Assembly: GCA_033485155.1 (NCBI GenBank)
Contig: JAWQJJ010000008.1
Location: 1-64,000, forward strand
Length of the DNA stretch: 64,000 nucleotides
Reading direction: 5' to 3'
From: Methanomassiliicoccus sp.
GTDB lineage: Archaea; Thermoplasmatota; Thermoplasmata; Methanomassiliicoccales; Methanomassiliicoccaceae
Shown here: one piece after another, positions 32,945 to 41,824 of the stretch
Position numbering within the stretch: the first letter of the stretch is position 1
Layout of the letters: every line of letters begins with the position of its first letter
Position numbers and translations under genes: made by a program
The notes under the pieces: generated by a model
Databases searched by the model: none
What the model saw: the letters and a program-made list of their open reading frames with translations, nothing else
What the model was told of the DNA's origin: nothing

Positions 32945-33477
32945 CCGTTCTCAAGGACTGTCAGCGCTGCGCCCTGTGCCAGGGGCGCACCAACGTCGTC
33001 ATGCCCGACGGCGACCCCTCGTCACCCATCGCGTTCGTCGGCGAGGCCCCCGGGGCCAAAGAGGATGAGGCCGGACGGCCGTTCGTCGGCTCGTCAGGCA
33101 AAGTCCTCACCAAGCTTCTGGAGGAGGAGGGTCTGCCTCGTGAGAGGGTATTCATCACCAACACCGTGAAGTGTCGGCCCCCCGGGAACCGTGAGCCCAC
33201 GCAGGAAGAGATGGACGCCTGCTATCCATGCCTGGAGGCGGAGCTGGAGAGCCGCAGGGTGGTGGTCACCCTCGGCCGTTCGGCGGCCCGGGATGTGCTG
33301 AAGCGGCCGGTGTCGATGAAGGACGAGGTGAACCGACCCCGCAATATCCAGGTTCGGGGGAAGGAGATGGTGCTCATACCGGCGTACCATCCGGCCGCCA
33401 GCTTCTACAACCGTACGGTTAAGGACAGCATCAGGGAGAGCATCAGGATCGCAAGGACTTATCTCGAGGGCCCTTGA
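32941..33477 (+). CDS. Family-4 uracil-DNA glycosylase
   Basis: Removes uracil from DNA arising by cytosine deamination. 178 residues. 4Fe-4S cysteines are visible at the N-terminus (CQRCALC; Cys7, 10, 13) and at Cys78 (KCRPPGNREP) and Cys94/97. Motif A is GEAPGAKEDEAG (35-46), and the second active-site motif is AYHPAASF. Start ATG 32941 overlaps the pyrE stop. The 3' end overlaps the convergent glycosyltransferase by 35 nt. Confidence 0.93.
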   Translation: MTVLKDCQRCALCQGRTNVVMPDGDPSSPIAFVGEAPGAKEDEAGRPFVGSSGKVLTKLLEEEGLPRERVFITNTVKCRPPGNREPTQEEMDACYPCLEAELESRRVVVTLGRSAARDVLKRPVSMKDEVNRPRNIQVRGKEMVLIPAYHPAASFYNRTVKDSIRESIRIARTYLEGP

Positions 33478-34141
33478 ATCTCTTGACCCACAGGAACGAG
33501 AAGTTATACCAGCCGTCCTTCCATGAGGACAGTTTGACCTCTCCCACCCGCCGCCGGTAGCGGATCATGACCTCTCGGGAGCGTAGCTTGCGGAAGGCCT
33601 CGATCTTGATTTCCTCGGAGAAGGGCATGCCATCGCTGGTGACGTTGATCTTCAGCAGGGCAGCTCGGCGGAAGACCCACATCCCGCTCTGCGAGTCGCG
33701 TATCTTGCGGCCGAACAGCAGTCGGGTGGTGAACGATAGCGCCAGGTTGCCAATCTTGTGCATATCACTCATGGCTCCCGGTTCCATATGGCCGAACCGG
33801 TCGGTGGTGATGAATTCGAGATCGTCCTTGTCCAAGATCTCCATCAGCTGGATGATCTCCTCCGCGGGATAGGTGCAGTCGCCGTCCATGGTGGCGACGA
33901 CCTCTCCATGGGCCCGTTCGAAGCCGGTCTTGTACGCTCTGCCGTACCCCTTGCGCGGCTCCTCGATCACCACCGCGCCCCTTCCCCTGGCGATGTCCCC
34001 TGTCCCGTCGGTCGAGCGGCCGTCTACGATCATTATCTCATAATCGAAAGATTTCCCATCCAGGGCGGACCTTAGCTCGTCGATGACCTCACCGATGCAC
34101 TTTGCCTCATTGAGCGTGGGGATGATGACACTGAGCTTCAA
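33443..34141 (-). CDS. Family 2 glycosyltransferase (dolichol-phosphate sugar synthase-like)
   Basis: 232 residues, soluble GT-A fold. N-terminal SVIIPTLNEAKCIGEVI, the UDP/GDP-binding IMIVDGRSTDGTGDIARGRG, the metal site MDGDCTYPAEEI, and the acceptor region RDSQSGMWVFRRAAL are typical of archaeal DPM-like enzymes that load a sugar on dolichyl phosphate for surface glycans. It has no TM helix. Head of the sugar region; the next gene on the same strand is another GT2. Confidence 0.88.
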   Translation of the reverse strand: MKLSVIIPTLNEAKCIGEVIDELRSALDGKSFDYEIMIVDGRSTDGTGDIARGRGAVVIEEPRKGYGRAYKTGFERAHGEVVATMDGDCTYPAEEIIQLMEILDKDDLEFITTDRFGHMEPGAMSDMHKIGNLALSFTTRLLFGRKIRDSQSGMWVFRRAALLKINVTSDGMPFSEEIKIEAFRKLRSREVMIRYRRRVGEVKLSSWKDGWYNFSFLWVKRFKGPRDKSLRS

Positions 34142-34200
34142 GAAGAACGCTAGACGTGAAGGAGAAGAGCATATAATAACCTCTCCCGGTCAGTGTGCGG

Positions 34201-35013
34201 TCAGCTGGCTTCCTTTCTCTCCCTCTTCCCATACGGCCCCTTGTCGTCGAACAGCTTGAATCCGATGTAGCCCATGAGAGCGATGACGAGGCGCGTGAGC
34301 GCCCAGAAGGTCATCTTCTGCTTGAACATGCGCAAGGGATCGTAACGTCCCCACAGATTGCCATGCTTGAGCGTAAGCTGCTTCCTTCCCGCGCCGTTCC
34401 AGAACGCCTGGCGGAAGAATCCGTAGACCGTGGACTTGGTGCGCCGGTAGATGATGGCGTCCGGGTTCCAGGCGATCGTGTAGCCGGCGTCCACGGCCCG
34501 GTAGTTGAGGTCGATGTCCTCGGCGGTGATGAACCAGGTGTCGAAACCGCCCACCTTCTCCAGAACCTCACGGCGGAAGGCCATGTTGGCCGAGGGATAC
34601 GAGACATCATAGCCCTTGTGATACAGTTCGACGCGATCAAGGTCCTCCCAGGCCTTGAGGCCGATCATGATCGAGCGCCCCGCCACGATGTCCGCTCCCT
34701 GCTCGAAGCTTCTGCGAAGCTCGCGGATCCAGTTGGGGTTGGCAAGGTCGTCCCCACCGGTGAAGGCCACGACCTCTCCGTGGGCTTGGGAGATCCCATA
34801 GTTCGTGCTCTCCCCCCGCCGACCGGGGTGGATATACATCCTAATGAACGGGTACCTGGCCTCGTACTTCCGTACGATGTCCTGGGTGCGGTCTTTGGAG
34901 GCGGCGTCCACCACCACGATCTCCAGCGGACCTTCTTGTATGACCAGACTGTCCAGGAGGTCGGCGATGTACCGCTCCTCGTTCATGATGTTCAGGACCA
35001 CGCTCACCAACAT
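34201..35013 (-). CDS. Family 2 glycosyltransferase, membrane-anchored
   Basis: 270 residues. GT-A motifs: LVSVVLNIMNEERYIADLLD, IVVVDAASKDRTQDI, the metal-binding TGGDDLANPNW, and the catalytic AEDIDLNYR. A TM helix near the C-terminus (about 240-262: FWALTRLVIALMGYIGFKLF) anchors it. It should add a sugar to a lipid-linked or surface glycan. It is transcribed with the other GT2 gene, 59 nt apart. Confidence 0.87.
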   Translation of the reverse strand: MLVSVVLNIMNEERYIADLLDSLVIQEGPLEIVVVDAASKDRTQDIVRKYEARYPFIRMYIHPGRRGESTNYGISQAHGEVVAFTGGDDLANPNWIRELRRSFEQGADIVAGRSIMIGLKAWEDLDRVELYHKGYDVSYPSANMAFRREVLEKVGGFDTWFITAEDIDLNYRAVDAGYTIAWNPDAIIYRRTKSTVYGFFRQAFWNGAGRKQLTLKHGNLWGRYDPLRMFKQKMTFWALTRLVIALMGYIGFKLFDDKGPYGKRERKEAS

Positions 35014-35090
35014 AAGAGAACCATGTTATCTCCTAACTCCCATAAAACGATTGGCGATGGATAGATGGCCTGGCGCACACTTGTAGGTGT

Positions 35091-35570
35091 ATGCGCCTGT
35101 GGAGCATCCACCCCCGTTACCTGGACCCTCCAGGGCTGGGAGGATTGTGGCGTGAGGCCCTGTTAGCCCAGGGCGTCGTGGCCGGGAGGACCCTCGCCTA
35201 CCGCAACCATCCCCAGACCAGAAGGTTGCTGGAGCAGCCAGATCCCTGGGGGGCGATCCACGACTACCTGATCGGGGTGTGGGACGAGGCCCATCGCCGC
35301 GGGTACGCGTACCAGAGATCCCGCATTCTTCCCCACGCGGGCGATCATCCCATGGAGGTCCCGCGAGGGCAGTTCGAGTATGAGGCCGCACTGCTACGCC
35401 TCAAGCTGGAAGCGAGGAGCCCCCGCTATTTGGCCGGGCTGCCGAGGCCGGGCGATGCGTTGCCTCATCCCAGCATCAGGATGGTGGAGGGGGGCATCGC
35501 CTGGTGGGAACGGCCACGAAAGGAGGTCCTTCGGCGACTCGTCGGATACCTCGATGACAGGAGTATTTGA
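35091..35570 (+). CDS. Pyrimidine-dimer DNA glycosylase (T4 endonuclease V-like)
   Basis: 159 residues. N-terminal MRLWSIHPRYLDPPGLGGLW and AYRNHPQTRRLLEQPDP match the pyr_excise family of T4 endonuclease V, which cuts UV-damaged DNA at pyrimidine dimers. The family's catalytic Thr2 is replaced by Arg here, as in its cellular members, so the activity needs care. It is flanked by sugar genes on the other strand and has no repair partner besides the UDG 1.6 kb away. Convergent, with no gap, to the Gfo/Idh gene. Confidence 0.82.
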   Translation: MRLWSIHPRYLDPPGLGGLWREALLAQGVVAGRTLAYRNHPQTRRLLEQPDPWGAIHDYLIGVWDEAHRRGYAYQRSRILPHAGDHPMEVPRGQFEYEAALLRLKLEARSPRYLAGLPRPGDALPHPSIRMVEGGIAWWERPRKEVLRRLVGYLDDRSI

Positions 35571-36545
35571 TCAAAGCGGCACGCGGCATCCCTCGCGCAT
35601 CGAGGTCAGCGCCGCGGCGCAGATGGAGACATTCTCCAGGGCGTTCCAACCATCGCACTCCGACCGGTCGCCGCGCTCGGCGGCGTCGACGAAGCTCTTC
35701 AGCTCGCGCTTCAGGGGTTCCTCCTTGCGTACGTACACTTGATGAGTATCCAGCTCTATGGGCATCGAGGCCATGTTCGAGGTGTCCACATGCTCCATGT
35801 GGGAGGTGGAGAACTGCAGGCTCTGGTCCATGTAATCCATGACCGCGTAGCCGTCGGAGCAGGTGATGGACACCTTTCGCACCTTCATCGGCGTCAGCCA
35901 GTTCACCTCCACCATGCCCGTCGAGCCGCCCGCGGTCTGCAGCAGGAGGGTGGCGTGGTCTTCGAAACGATCATTGGCCATCCGCCCACCTAGGGCATAC
36001 ACCGATTCGACCTTCTCCTTGGTGAGGTATCGGATGACGTCGACATCGTGTATCGCCAGGTCCATGACGACTCCCACGTCCCGGATGCGAAAAGGGTAGG
36101 ACGACACCCGCCGGGAAGCGATGGATACGACCTTCCCGAATCGCCCAGAGGTGAGGGCGTCCTTGGTTGCGGCGACGACCGGGTTGAACCTCTCCACGAA
36201 GCCGGAGGCGATGGTGACTCCCTTGTTCTCCGCCAGCTCGCAAAGCTCCCTCGCTCTCACGACGTCCCCGGTAAATGGCTTCTCCACCAGCACCGAGCGG
36301 CCCTGGTTGACCGCGCTGACCGCGGCGTCGAAATGGTACTTGGTGGGCGTGCAGATGCTCACCGCGTCCACCTCTCGTATTAGCGCATCCATATTCGAGT
36401 ACGGCTTGACGCTGAACCTCTTGGCCACCCTACCGCATGCCTCGGAGTCGACGTCGAATACTCCGGCGAGGCACCCCATCTCTGAATATATGCGGGCATG
36501 GTTCTGCCCCATGGAGCCGGTGCCGATCACTCCCACCCTGAGCAT
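35571..36545 (-). CDS. Gfo/Idh/MocA-family oxidoreductase
   Basis: 324 residues, NAD(P)-dependent. N-terminal Rossmann fold VGVIGTGSMGQNHARIYSEMG, then VSICTPTKYHFDAA and the conserved EKPFTGDV with the catalytic Lys. The HDVDVIRYLTKE region carries the family His/Asp. Sugar dehydrogenation is likely. With the second Gfo/Idh protein at 39658, one may be a WbpB-type (UDP-HexNAcA 3-dehydrogenase) enzyme. It is divergent from the UDP-sugar dehydrogenase. Confidence 0.88.
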   Translation of the reverse strand: MLRVGVIGTGSMGQNHARIYSEMGCLAGVFDVDSEACGRVAKRFSVKPYSNMDALIREVDAVSICTPTKYHFDAAVSAVNQGRSVLVEKPFTGDVVRARELCELAENKGVTIASGFVERFNPVVAATKDALTSGRFGKVVSIASRRVSSYPFRIRDVGVVMDLAIHDVDVIRYLTKEKVESVYALGGRMANDRFEDHATLLLQTAGGSTGMVEVNWLTPMKVRKVSITCSDGYAVMDYMDQSLQFSTSHMEHVDTSNMASMPIELDTHQVYVRKEEPLKRELKSFVDAAERGDRSECDGWNALENVSICAAALTSMREGCRVPL

Positions 36546-36646
36546 GCCGCGATAAGCATCGTCATCGCTTCTAAACCTTTTCCAGCTAGTGTCAGCAGGC
36601 GAAAGAGCGCAAAACCCTTAAGTCCAGCGTCCCCGTTGACGGCGCC

Positions 36647-37948
36647 ATGAGCATCCGGTCGGTCGCCGTCGTCGGGGCAGGCTATGTCGGTCTCCCGGTG
36701 GCGTGCATGTTCGCCAGCAAAGGTATTCCCACGCTGGCGGTGGACATTGACTCCGCACGAGTGGAGAAGATCAACCGCGGCATATCGCCAATTGAGGGCG
36801 AGGAGCCCGGCCTGGCCGAACTCATATCCGACGCGGTGAAGACCGGCATGCTCACGGCGACCACCGACTATGGCCGGATCTCCACCGCGGACGCCATCAT
36901 CGTATGCGTGGACACGCCCATCGACGAGGCGACGAGGAAGCCGGTGCTGAGGATCCTGAGGTCCGCGGCCCGCTCGGTGGGGGAGCATATGAAACGGGGC
37001 GCACTGGTCTCCATCGAATCGACTTTGCCTCCAAGGACCATGCAGGATGTGGTAATGCCCATCCTCGAGGAGGCTAGCGGGATGGGGGCGGGAAAGGACT
37101 TCCTGCTGGTTCACTGCCCCGAACGGGTCATGCCCGGCCGGCTTCTGAAGAACCTGAGCGAATACGACCGGGTGCTGGGCGGATACGATATTCCGTCGGT
37201 CGAAGCGGGCAGGGAGCTGTACACGATCATCATGGGCGGAAAGCTACACACCGCCGACCTATTGCACGCAGAGATCTCCAAGACCTTGGAGAACGCCTAT
37301 CGTGATGTGCAGATCGCCTTCGCCAACGAGGTCGCCCTCGCCTGCGAGGAGCTGGGCGCCGACGCTTTCGAAGTGAGACGGCTGGTCAACACCTGCCCGT
37401 TCCGCGACATGCACATCCCGGGGGCGGGGGTCGGCGGTCACTGCCTTCCCAAGGACTCGTGGTTGTTCGCCTCCTCCCTGAAGGAGTTCAAGCCGACCAT
37501 CATCACTTCTGCCCGTAAGGTCAATGAGCATATGCCGGAGCACATGGTCGAGCTGGTGGAGGACGTCCTGTCACGGGCCGGGCGGGAGCTATCGGGCTCC
37601 AGGGTCGCCGTCCTCGGGTTGGCGTTCCTCCGTGACTCGGACGACACCAGGCACTCGCCGTCATTGACGATCATCGATCGCCTGCTCGACCGCACCGAGC
37701 TCGTGGTGCACGACCCGTATGTAGCGAAGGAGTACCGCGTACCCCTGGTGCGGGACCTCGGCGAGGCGGTCAGGGACGCGGACTGTCTTGTCCTCGTCAC
37801 CGATCACTCTTGCTATCGAGACCTTGACCTCGGAAAGGTCGCACGGGCGATGCGCACGCCGACCATCGTGGACGGGAGGAACCTGTTCTCGGCCGATGCC
37901 TGCCGCCGCGCGGGATTCGTGTACCGTGGCATCGGGAAGGGGACCTAG
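36647..37948 (+). CDS. UDP-N-acetylhexosamine 6-dehydrogenase (WecC/WbpA-like)
   Basis: Oxidises a UDP-HexNAc (UDP-ManNAc or UDP-GlcNAc) to its uronic acid with two NAD. 433 residues. Dinucleotide motif VVGAGYVGLPVACMF; central LLHAEISKTLENAYRDVQIA; catalytic Cys in GVGGHCLPKDSW; C-terminal UDP-binding domain with LGLAFLRDSDDTRHSPSL. UDP-ManNAc and UDP-GlcNAc substrates cannot be separated by eye. A hairpin lies 22 nt downstream (37970-37996). The following sugar genes could convert its product to a 2,3-diamino uronic acid. Confidence 0.9.
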   Translation: MSIRSVAVVGAGYVGLPVACMFASKGIPTLAVDIDSARVEKINRGISPIEGEEPGLAELISDAVKTGMLTATTDYGRISTADAIIVCVDTPIDEATRKPVLRILRSAARSVGEHMKRGALVSIESTLPPRTMQDVVMPILEEASGMGAGKDFLLVHCPERVMPGRLLKNLSEYDRVLGGYDIPSVEAGRELYTIIMGGKLHTADLLHAEISKTLENAYRDVQIAFANEVALACEELGADAFEVRRLVNTCPFRDMHIPGAGVGGHCLPKDSWLFASSLKEFKPTIITSARKVNEHMPEHMVELVEDVLSRAGRELSGSRVAVLGLAFLRDSDDTRHSPSLTIIDRLLDRTELVVHDPYVAKEYRVPLVRDLGEAVRDADCLVLVTDHSCYRDLDLGKVARAMRTPTIVDGRNLFSADACRRAGFVYRGIGKGT

Positions 37949-37969
37949 GGACCAAACCTGAGCGGTCAC

Positions 37970-37996
37970 CATGACAGCGAGCACAAGCTCGTCATG
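37970..37996 (+). terminator. Hairpin after the UDP-sugar dehydrogenase
   Basis: CATGAC (37970-37975) pairs with GTCATG (37991-37996), and inside it GAGC (37979-37982) pairs with GCTC (37987-37990): ten base pairs with a 3-nt bulge. It separates this gene from the next promoter. Confidence 0.35.
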
Positions 37997-38073
37997 TGGC
38001 CGGGTCGATCATGCCATGCGCTCAACGGATCACCGGCTGATCGCTGAACTGGCATCTCTGTGAGCCATCACCA

Positions 38074-38086
38074 AATGTTTATGGCC
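38074..38086 (+). promoter_or_regulatory. TATA box of the amino-sugar operon
   Basis: AATGTTTATGG is centred about 28 nt before ATG 38109, predicting a nearly leaderless mRNA for the acetyltransferase-aminotransferase-oxidoreductase-GT operon. Confidence 0.45.
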
Positions 38087-38108
38087 CGGAAGATACTTTG
38101 CGCGCCAG

Positions 38109-38570
38109 ATGAAGCTCTTGGCCGACTATTATTCGATAAAGGATTGTGATATCGGGGAGGACACCATCGTCCGCGACTTCGTCAACCTCTATGGATGCAA
38201 GATCGGCCGAGAATGCAGGATCGCCGCGTACGTTGAGATCCAGCGGGACGTGGTTATCGGCGACCGGGTGAAGGTCGAAGCCTTCGCCTTCATCCCCTCG
38301 GGGGTCACCATCGAAGACGAGGTCTTCGTAGGTCCGCGAGCCACGTTCACCAACGACCTCCACCCCCATGCAGTAGGCGATTGGGAGATCACCCCAACCG
38401 TAGTAAAGAGGGGGGCCTCTATCGGCGCCGGCGCGGTCATCGTGTGCGGGGTGACCATCGGCGAGAACGCCATGGTCGGCGCCGGCGCGGTGGTCACCAA
38501 GGACGTGCCCTCCGGAGCGCTGGTCGTTGGCAATCCAGCTCACCAGATCGTCAGGAAGGGAGAAAGATGA
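38109..38570 (+). CDS. UDP-sugar N-acetyltransferase, left-handed beta-helix (WbpD-like)
   Basis: 153 residues of hexapeptide repeats (IGEDTIV, IGRECRI, IGDRVKV, IEDEVFV, IGAGAVI, IGENAMV). The segment VFVGPRATFTNDLHP is typical of WbpD/WlbB-type enzymes that acetylate a 3-amino group on UDP-2-acetamido-3-amino-uronic acid. The next gene, a DegT aminotransferase, would supply that amine and overlaps the stop by 4 nt (ATGA). Confidence 0.85.
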   Translation: MKLLADYYSIKDCDIGEDTIVRDFVNLYGCKIGRECRIAAYVEIQRDVVIGDRVKVEAFAFIPSGVTIEDEVFVGPRATFTNDLHPHAVGDWEITPTVVKRGASIGAGAVIVCGVTIGENAMVGAGAVVTKDVPSGALVVGNPAHQIVRKGER

Positions 38571-39661
38571 ACAAGATCCAGGTATCCAAGCCCACCGTCA
38601 CCGAGGAGATGGTGGAGGCCATGGCCAACGCGGTGCGCAACGAGCGGATGGTCCTCGGGGAGAGCGTGTTCAAGTTCGAGGAGGAGTTCGCCAGGTACAT
38701 CGGGACCGAGCACGCCATATCCGTGTCATCGGGGACGGACGCGCTGATCCTTACCCTTATGGCTCTGAATCTGCGAAGCAGAGAGGTCATCACCACCCCG
38801 CTGTCGTTCATCGCAACCGCCAACGCTGTCGTGCACGCCGGGGCCACACCGATCTTCGCCGACACCTCGGCCAAGGATTACAACATCGATCCCGCGGAGG
38901 TTCGCCCGGGGCGCAACACCGCCGCCGTAATGCCCGTCCACCTGTTCGGCCATCCATCGAGGATGGACGAGCTCCGGGAGGCGGCGGGGGACAAGGTCAA
39001 GATCATCGAGGACGCCTGCCAGGCCCATGGAGCAGTATACCGTGGAAAGAAGGCAGGGGCCATAGGCGACGCCGGTTGCTTCTCATTCTACGCCACCAAG
39101 AACATGACCGTAGGCGGGGACGGCGGCATGATCACGACGAGCGACAAGCGTCTGGCAGACGATCTTCGTAAGCTTCGCGATTGCGGTCGGACCTCGAGAT
39201 ACATCCACGACGTGTTCGGCTTCACGGCGAGATTGAACACCGCCAACGCCGCCTTCGGCCGCGTGCAGCTGAAGCATCTCGACGAATGGAATGAGCGTCG
39301 GCGCGCGATCGCCCGCCGCTACGCCGAGAGACTCAAGGACGTCGAGCAAGTAGTCCTACCGCCCATGCCCTCTAGGGACGTCACCCCGGTGTTCCATCTG
39401 TTCGTCATCCAAGCCGATGACCGGGACTCACTGGCGAGGTCACTGCAGGCGAGGGATATCGACACCGCCGTCCACTATCCGGTCCCCATCCACCTGCAGC
39501 CAGTGTACAAGGACGCCTTCGGCTTCTCCGAAGGCAGCTACCCGGAGAGCGAGAGGCTGGCGAGCCGCGTTCTCTCCCTCCCTATCTTCCCAACCCTCAC
39601 CGATGGAGAGGTCGACCGGGTGTGCGAGGGCATAATCGACCACTATGGGGGAAAGAGATGA
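38567..39661 (+). CDS. DegT/DnrJ/EryC1 sugar aminotransferase
   Basis: Puts an amino group on a keto-sugar nucleotide using PLP and glutamate. 364 residues. VSSGTDALILTLMALNL, EDACQAHGAVYRGKKAG (PLP stacking), and the Schiff-base Lys178 in SFYATKNMTVGGDGGM. Closest fits by context are WbpE (uronic acid branch) or GnnB (UDP-GlcNAc 3-amination). It overlaps both neighbours by 4 nt, so acetyltransferase, aminotransferase and oxidoreductase form one coupled unit. Confidence 0.91.
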   Translation: MNKIQVSKPTVTEEMVEAMANAVRNERMVLGESVFKFEEEFARYIGTEHAISVSSGTDALILTLMALNLRSREVITTPLSFIATANAVVHAGATPIFADTSAKDYNIDPAEVRPGRNTAAVMPVHLFGHPSRMDELREAAGDKVKIIEDACQAHGAVYRGKKAGAIGDAGCFSFYATKNMTVGGDGGMITTSDKRLADDLRKLRDCGRTSRYIHDVFGFTARLNTANAAFGRVQLKHLDEWNERRRAIARRYAERLKDVEQVVLPPMPSRDVTPVFHLFVIQADDRDSLARSLQARDIDTAVHYPVPIHLQPVYKDAFGFSEGSYPESERLASRVLSLPIFPTLTDGEVDRVCEGIIDHYGGKR

Positions 39662-40611
39662 GGCGGATCGAGGTCGCTGTCCTGGGTGTCGGCTACTGGG
39701 GCAAGAAGATAGTCGACGAGTACAGCAACATCCCCGGGGTGAAGGTCAAGGCTATCTCGGACCAGATGGATAAAAATTTGGAGTTCTGCCGGGACCGCTA
39801 TGGGGTCGAGAACCTCTTCCACGACTATCGCGATGTGTTGGAGGACGAGGACATCACCGCCGTCAACGTCTGTCTGCCCAACAACCTGCACTACCAGGCG
39901 TGCAAGGATGCTCTGGAGGCAGGCAAGCACGTCCTGGTGGAAAAGCCGATCACCCTCAGCTCCAAGGACGGCGTTGAACTGGTGGAGCTGGCCAACGCCC
40001 GAAATCTCGCCCTGTCGGTCGGTCATATATACAGGTTCAACAACGCACTCCTGGAGATGCGCCGCCTCATGGGCCAGAACTTTTTCGGAAAGCCGTACAA
40101 CATGAACTTCGTGTGGATGAACCTCGAGCCACCCTTCCCCGACCGTGACGTCATCGTCGACCTTGCCCCGCACTTCTTTGACATGGTCAACTTTATCTTC
40201 GATGCCTGGCCGGCCAAGATCACCTGCACCGGGAAGCCGTACCGGAGGAAGGAGATGGAGGAACTGGCGTACATCACCTGCGAGATGCCGTCGGGCGTGC
40301 TCGCCAACGCCACATTGAGCTGGCTGGCGCCCCGCAAGGTCCGCCAGATCGAGATTATCGGGGAGAACCGCTCGGCGCTGATCGATGCTGTGGCCCAGGA
40401 CGTGACGATCTACGAGAGCGGGTACACCTACAAGCTGGGGATCGAGAGGAACAATACCATACGCACCGAGCTGACCAATTTCCTGCAGTCCATCGGGGAC
40501 CCGTCCACCGAGACGCGTAACTCCGGCAACGTGGGCGTCAGGACCGTGGAGATGATTGAGAAGAGCATGGAATCGTTGCGGGAAGGCCGGACCGTGGACA
40601 CCGGTGCCTGA
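39658..40611 (+). CDS. Gfo/Idh/MocA-family sugar-nucleotide oxidoreductase (WbpB/GnnA-like)
   Basis: 317 residues. Rossmann motif VAVLGVGYWGKKIVDEYS; VNVCLPNNLHYQACKDALEA, catalytic-Lys motif VEKPITLSS, and the active-site region VDLAPHFFDMVNFIF. Immediate coupling (ATGA) to the DegT aminotransferase suggests that it makes the 3-keto sugar which is then aminated, as in the WbpB-WbpE or GnnA-GnnB pairs. The GT4 gene starts 6 nt after the stop. Confidence 0.88.
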   Translation: MRRIEVAVLGVGYWGKKIVDEYSNIPGVKVKAISDQMDKNLEFCRDRYGVENLFHDYRDVLEDEDITAVNVCLPNNLHYQACKDALEAGKHVLVEKPITLSSKDGVELVELANARNLALSVGHIYRFNNALLEMRRLMGQNFFGKPYNMNFVWMNLEPPFPDRDVIVDLAPHFFDMVNFIFDAWPAKITCTGKPYRRKEMEELAYITCEMPSGVLANATLSWLAPRKVRQIEIIGENRSALIDAVAQDVTIYESGYTYKLGIERNNTIRTELTNFLQSIGDPSTETRNSGNVGVRTVEMIEKSMESLREGRTVDTGA

Positions 40612-40616
40612 GGGAC

Positions 40617-41732
40617 ATGGCCAAGATCCTGATGCTCGTGACCAACGAGTACCGCCCTGACCCCCGGGTGCACAAGGAAGCGAAGGCTCTCATCGAGGGC
40701 GGTCACGAGGTCACGGTCGCGGCCTGGGACCGGCCGGGTTCGAGGCCGCTCCGCGAGACCGTGGAGGGGGTCAGGCTCCATAGAGTCCGCACTGGCAGGG
40801 TCGACGGGCAAATGGCCCTCGTCCTCAACTATCCACTCTTCCTCCTGCGCTCTCTGATCGCGGCGAAGGAGGAGCATCCGGAGGTCGTCCACGCTCACGA
40901 CCTGGACACCCTGCCCATCGGCCTCCTTATCTCCCGCCTGAGGTCGATCCCCCTGGTCTACGATGCTCACGAGCGGTACGCCAAGATGATCGCCATGGAT
41001 GTACCGGCGGCCGTTTCGCGGGCGGTGGAGAGGTTCGAGCAGCTTCTTCTGCCCCGTGCGGACCTGGTCATCACGATCAACGAGGCCATGGCCGGAGAAC
41101 TGGAGAAGCACACTCGGGATAAGGTTCTGGTGATCATGAACGTCATCGAGCTCCCTCCCCGGTCCAAGATCAAGGAGCACCGGCCGCATGATGCCCTGGT
41201 GCTCTTCAACCCAGTGACCTTCGAGCCGATGCGGTACCTCGAGGAGAGCATGGCGGCGATGTCCCACATCGACCGATGCATCCTGCGCCTCGCTGGCTCG
41301 GGCCGCCTGCTCCAGGCGGTGGAGAGGGCGGCTAAGGAGCACGAAAACATCGAGTTCCTCGGGCACCTGCCGTTCACCAAGCTCATGGAGGAGTACGAGA
41401 AGGTCGACGTTGTGCTAATCCTCGCCGATCCGGCCAACGAGAACTACCGCACCGGGACAGCGAACAAGATGGGTGAGGGGATGGCTTTCGGCCTTCCTCT
41501 GCTGGCATCCAAGGGCACCCTGAGTGCCGAGGTGGTAGAAAGGGAAGGCTGTGGCCTTACCTTCGACTGGAGCGAGGAGAACTTCCGGGAAGCCATCGAC
41601 CGTCTGCGGGATCCGGTGGCGAGGGCGGAGATGGGCCGGAAGGGCCGCGCGGCCGCGGAGAGAGAACACAATTGGGGAACGATGAAGGACCGGCTGCTGA
41701 GGTCGTACTCCCGTCTGCTCTCCGTCAGGTAG
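40617..41732 (+). CDS. Family 4-like glycosyltransferase
   Basis: 371 residues, GT-B fold. N-terminal ILMLVTNEYRPDPRVHKEAKAL (acceptor side, 40626 on), VVHAHDLDTLPIGLL, and the C-terminal nucleotide-sugar domain with FLGHLPFTKLMEEYEKVDVVL, ENYRTGTANKMGEGMAFGLPLL (E-x7-E-type site). It probably transfers the sugar made by the preceding genes. Last gene of that operon; a promoter-like TATA at 41747-41755 follows. Confidence 0.88.
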   Translation: MAKILMLVTNEYRPDPRVHKEAKALIEGGHEVTVAAWDRPGSRPLRETVEGVRLHRVRTGRVDGQMALVLNYPLFLLRSLIAAKEEHPEVVHAHDLDTLPIGLLISRLRSIPLVYDAHERYAKMIAMDVPAAVSRAVERFEQLLLPRADLVITINEAMAGELEKHTRDKVLVIMNVIELPPRSKIKEHRPHDALVLFNPVTFEPMRYLEESMAAMSHIDRCILRLAGSGRLLQAVERAAKEHENIEFLGHLPFTKLMEEYEKVDVVLILADPANENYRTGTANKMGEGMAFGLPLLASKGTLSAEVVEREGCGLTFDWSEENFREAIDRLRDPVARAEMGRKGRAAAEREHNWGTMKDRLLRSYSRLLSVR

Positions 41733-41744
41733 CCAACGGCCTCG

Positions 41745-41757
41745 AAGTATTTATCAC
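41745..41757 (+). promoter_or_regulatory. TATA box of the acyl-carrier cassette
   Basis: AAGTATTTATCAC is an archaeal TATA element about 75 nt upstream of ATG 41825. It gives the LpxD-to-FabG genes their own archaeal promoter with a leader of about 45 nt. Confidence 0.45.
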
Positions 41758-41824
41758 GCCGAGGAGGATTGCCAAAGAGGATCCGGACGCTTAGGCCTCT
41801 CCCGGTCCCTGGAAGTGCGACCAC

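Noticed and set aside
34195-35064. 289-codon + strand ORF
   Set aside because: Antisense to the GT2 gene, which has intact GT-A motifs; the ORF shows no family features.
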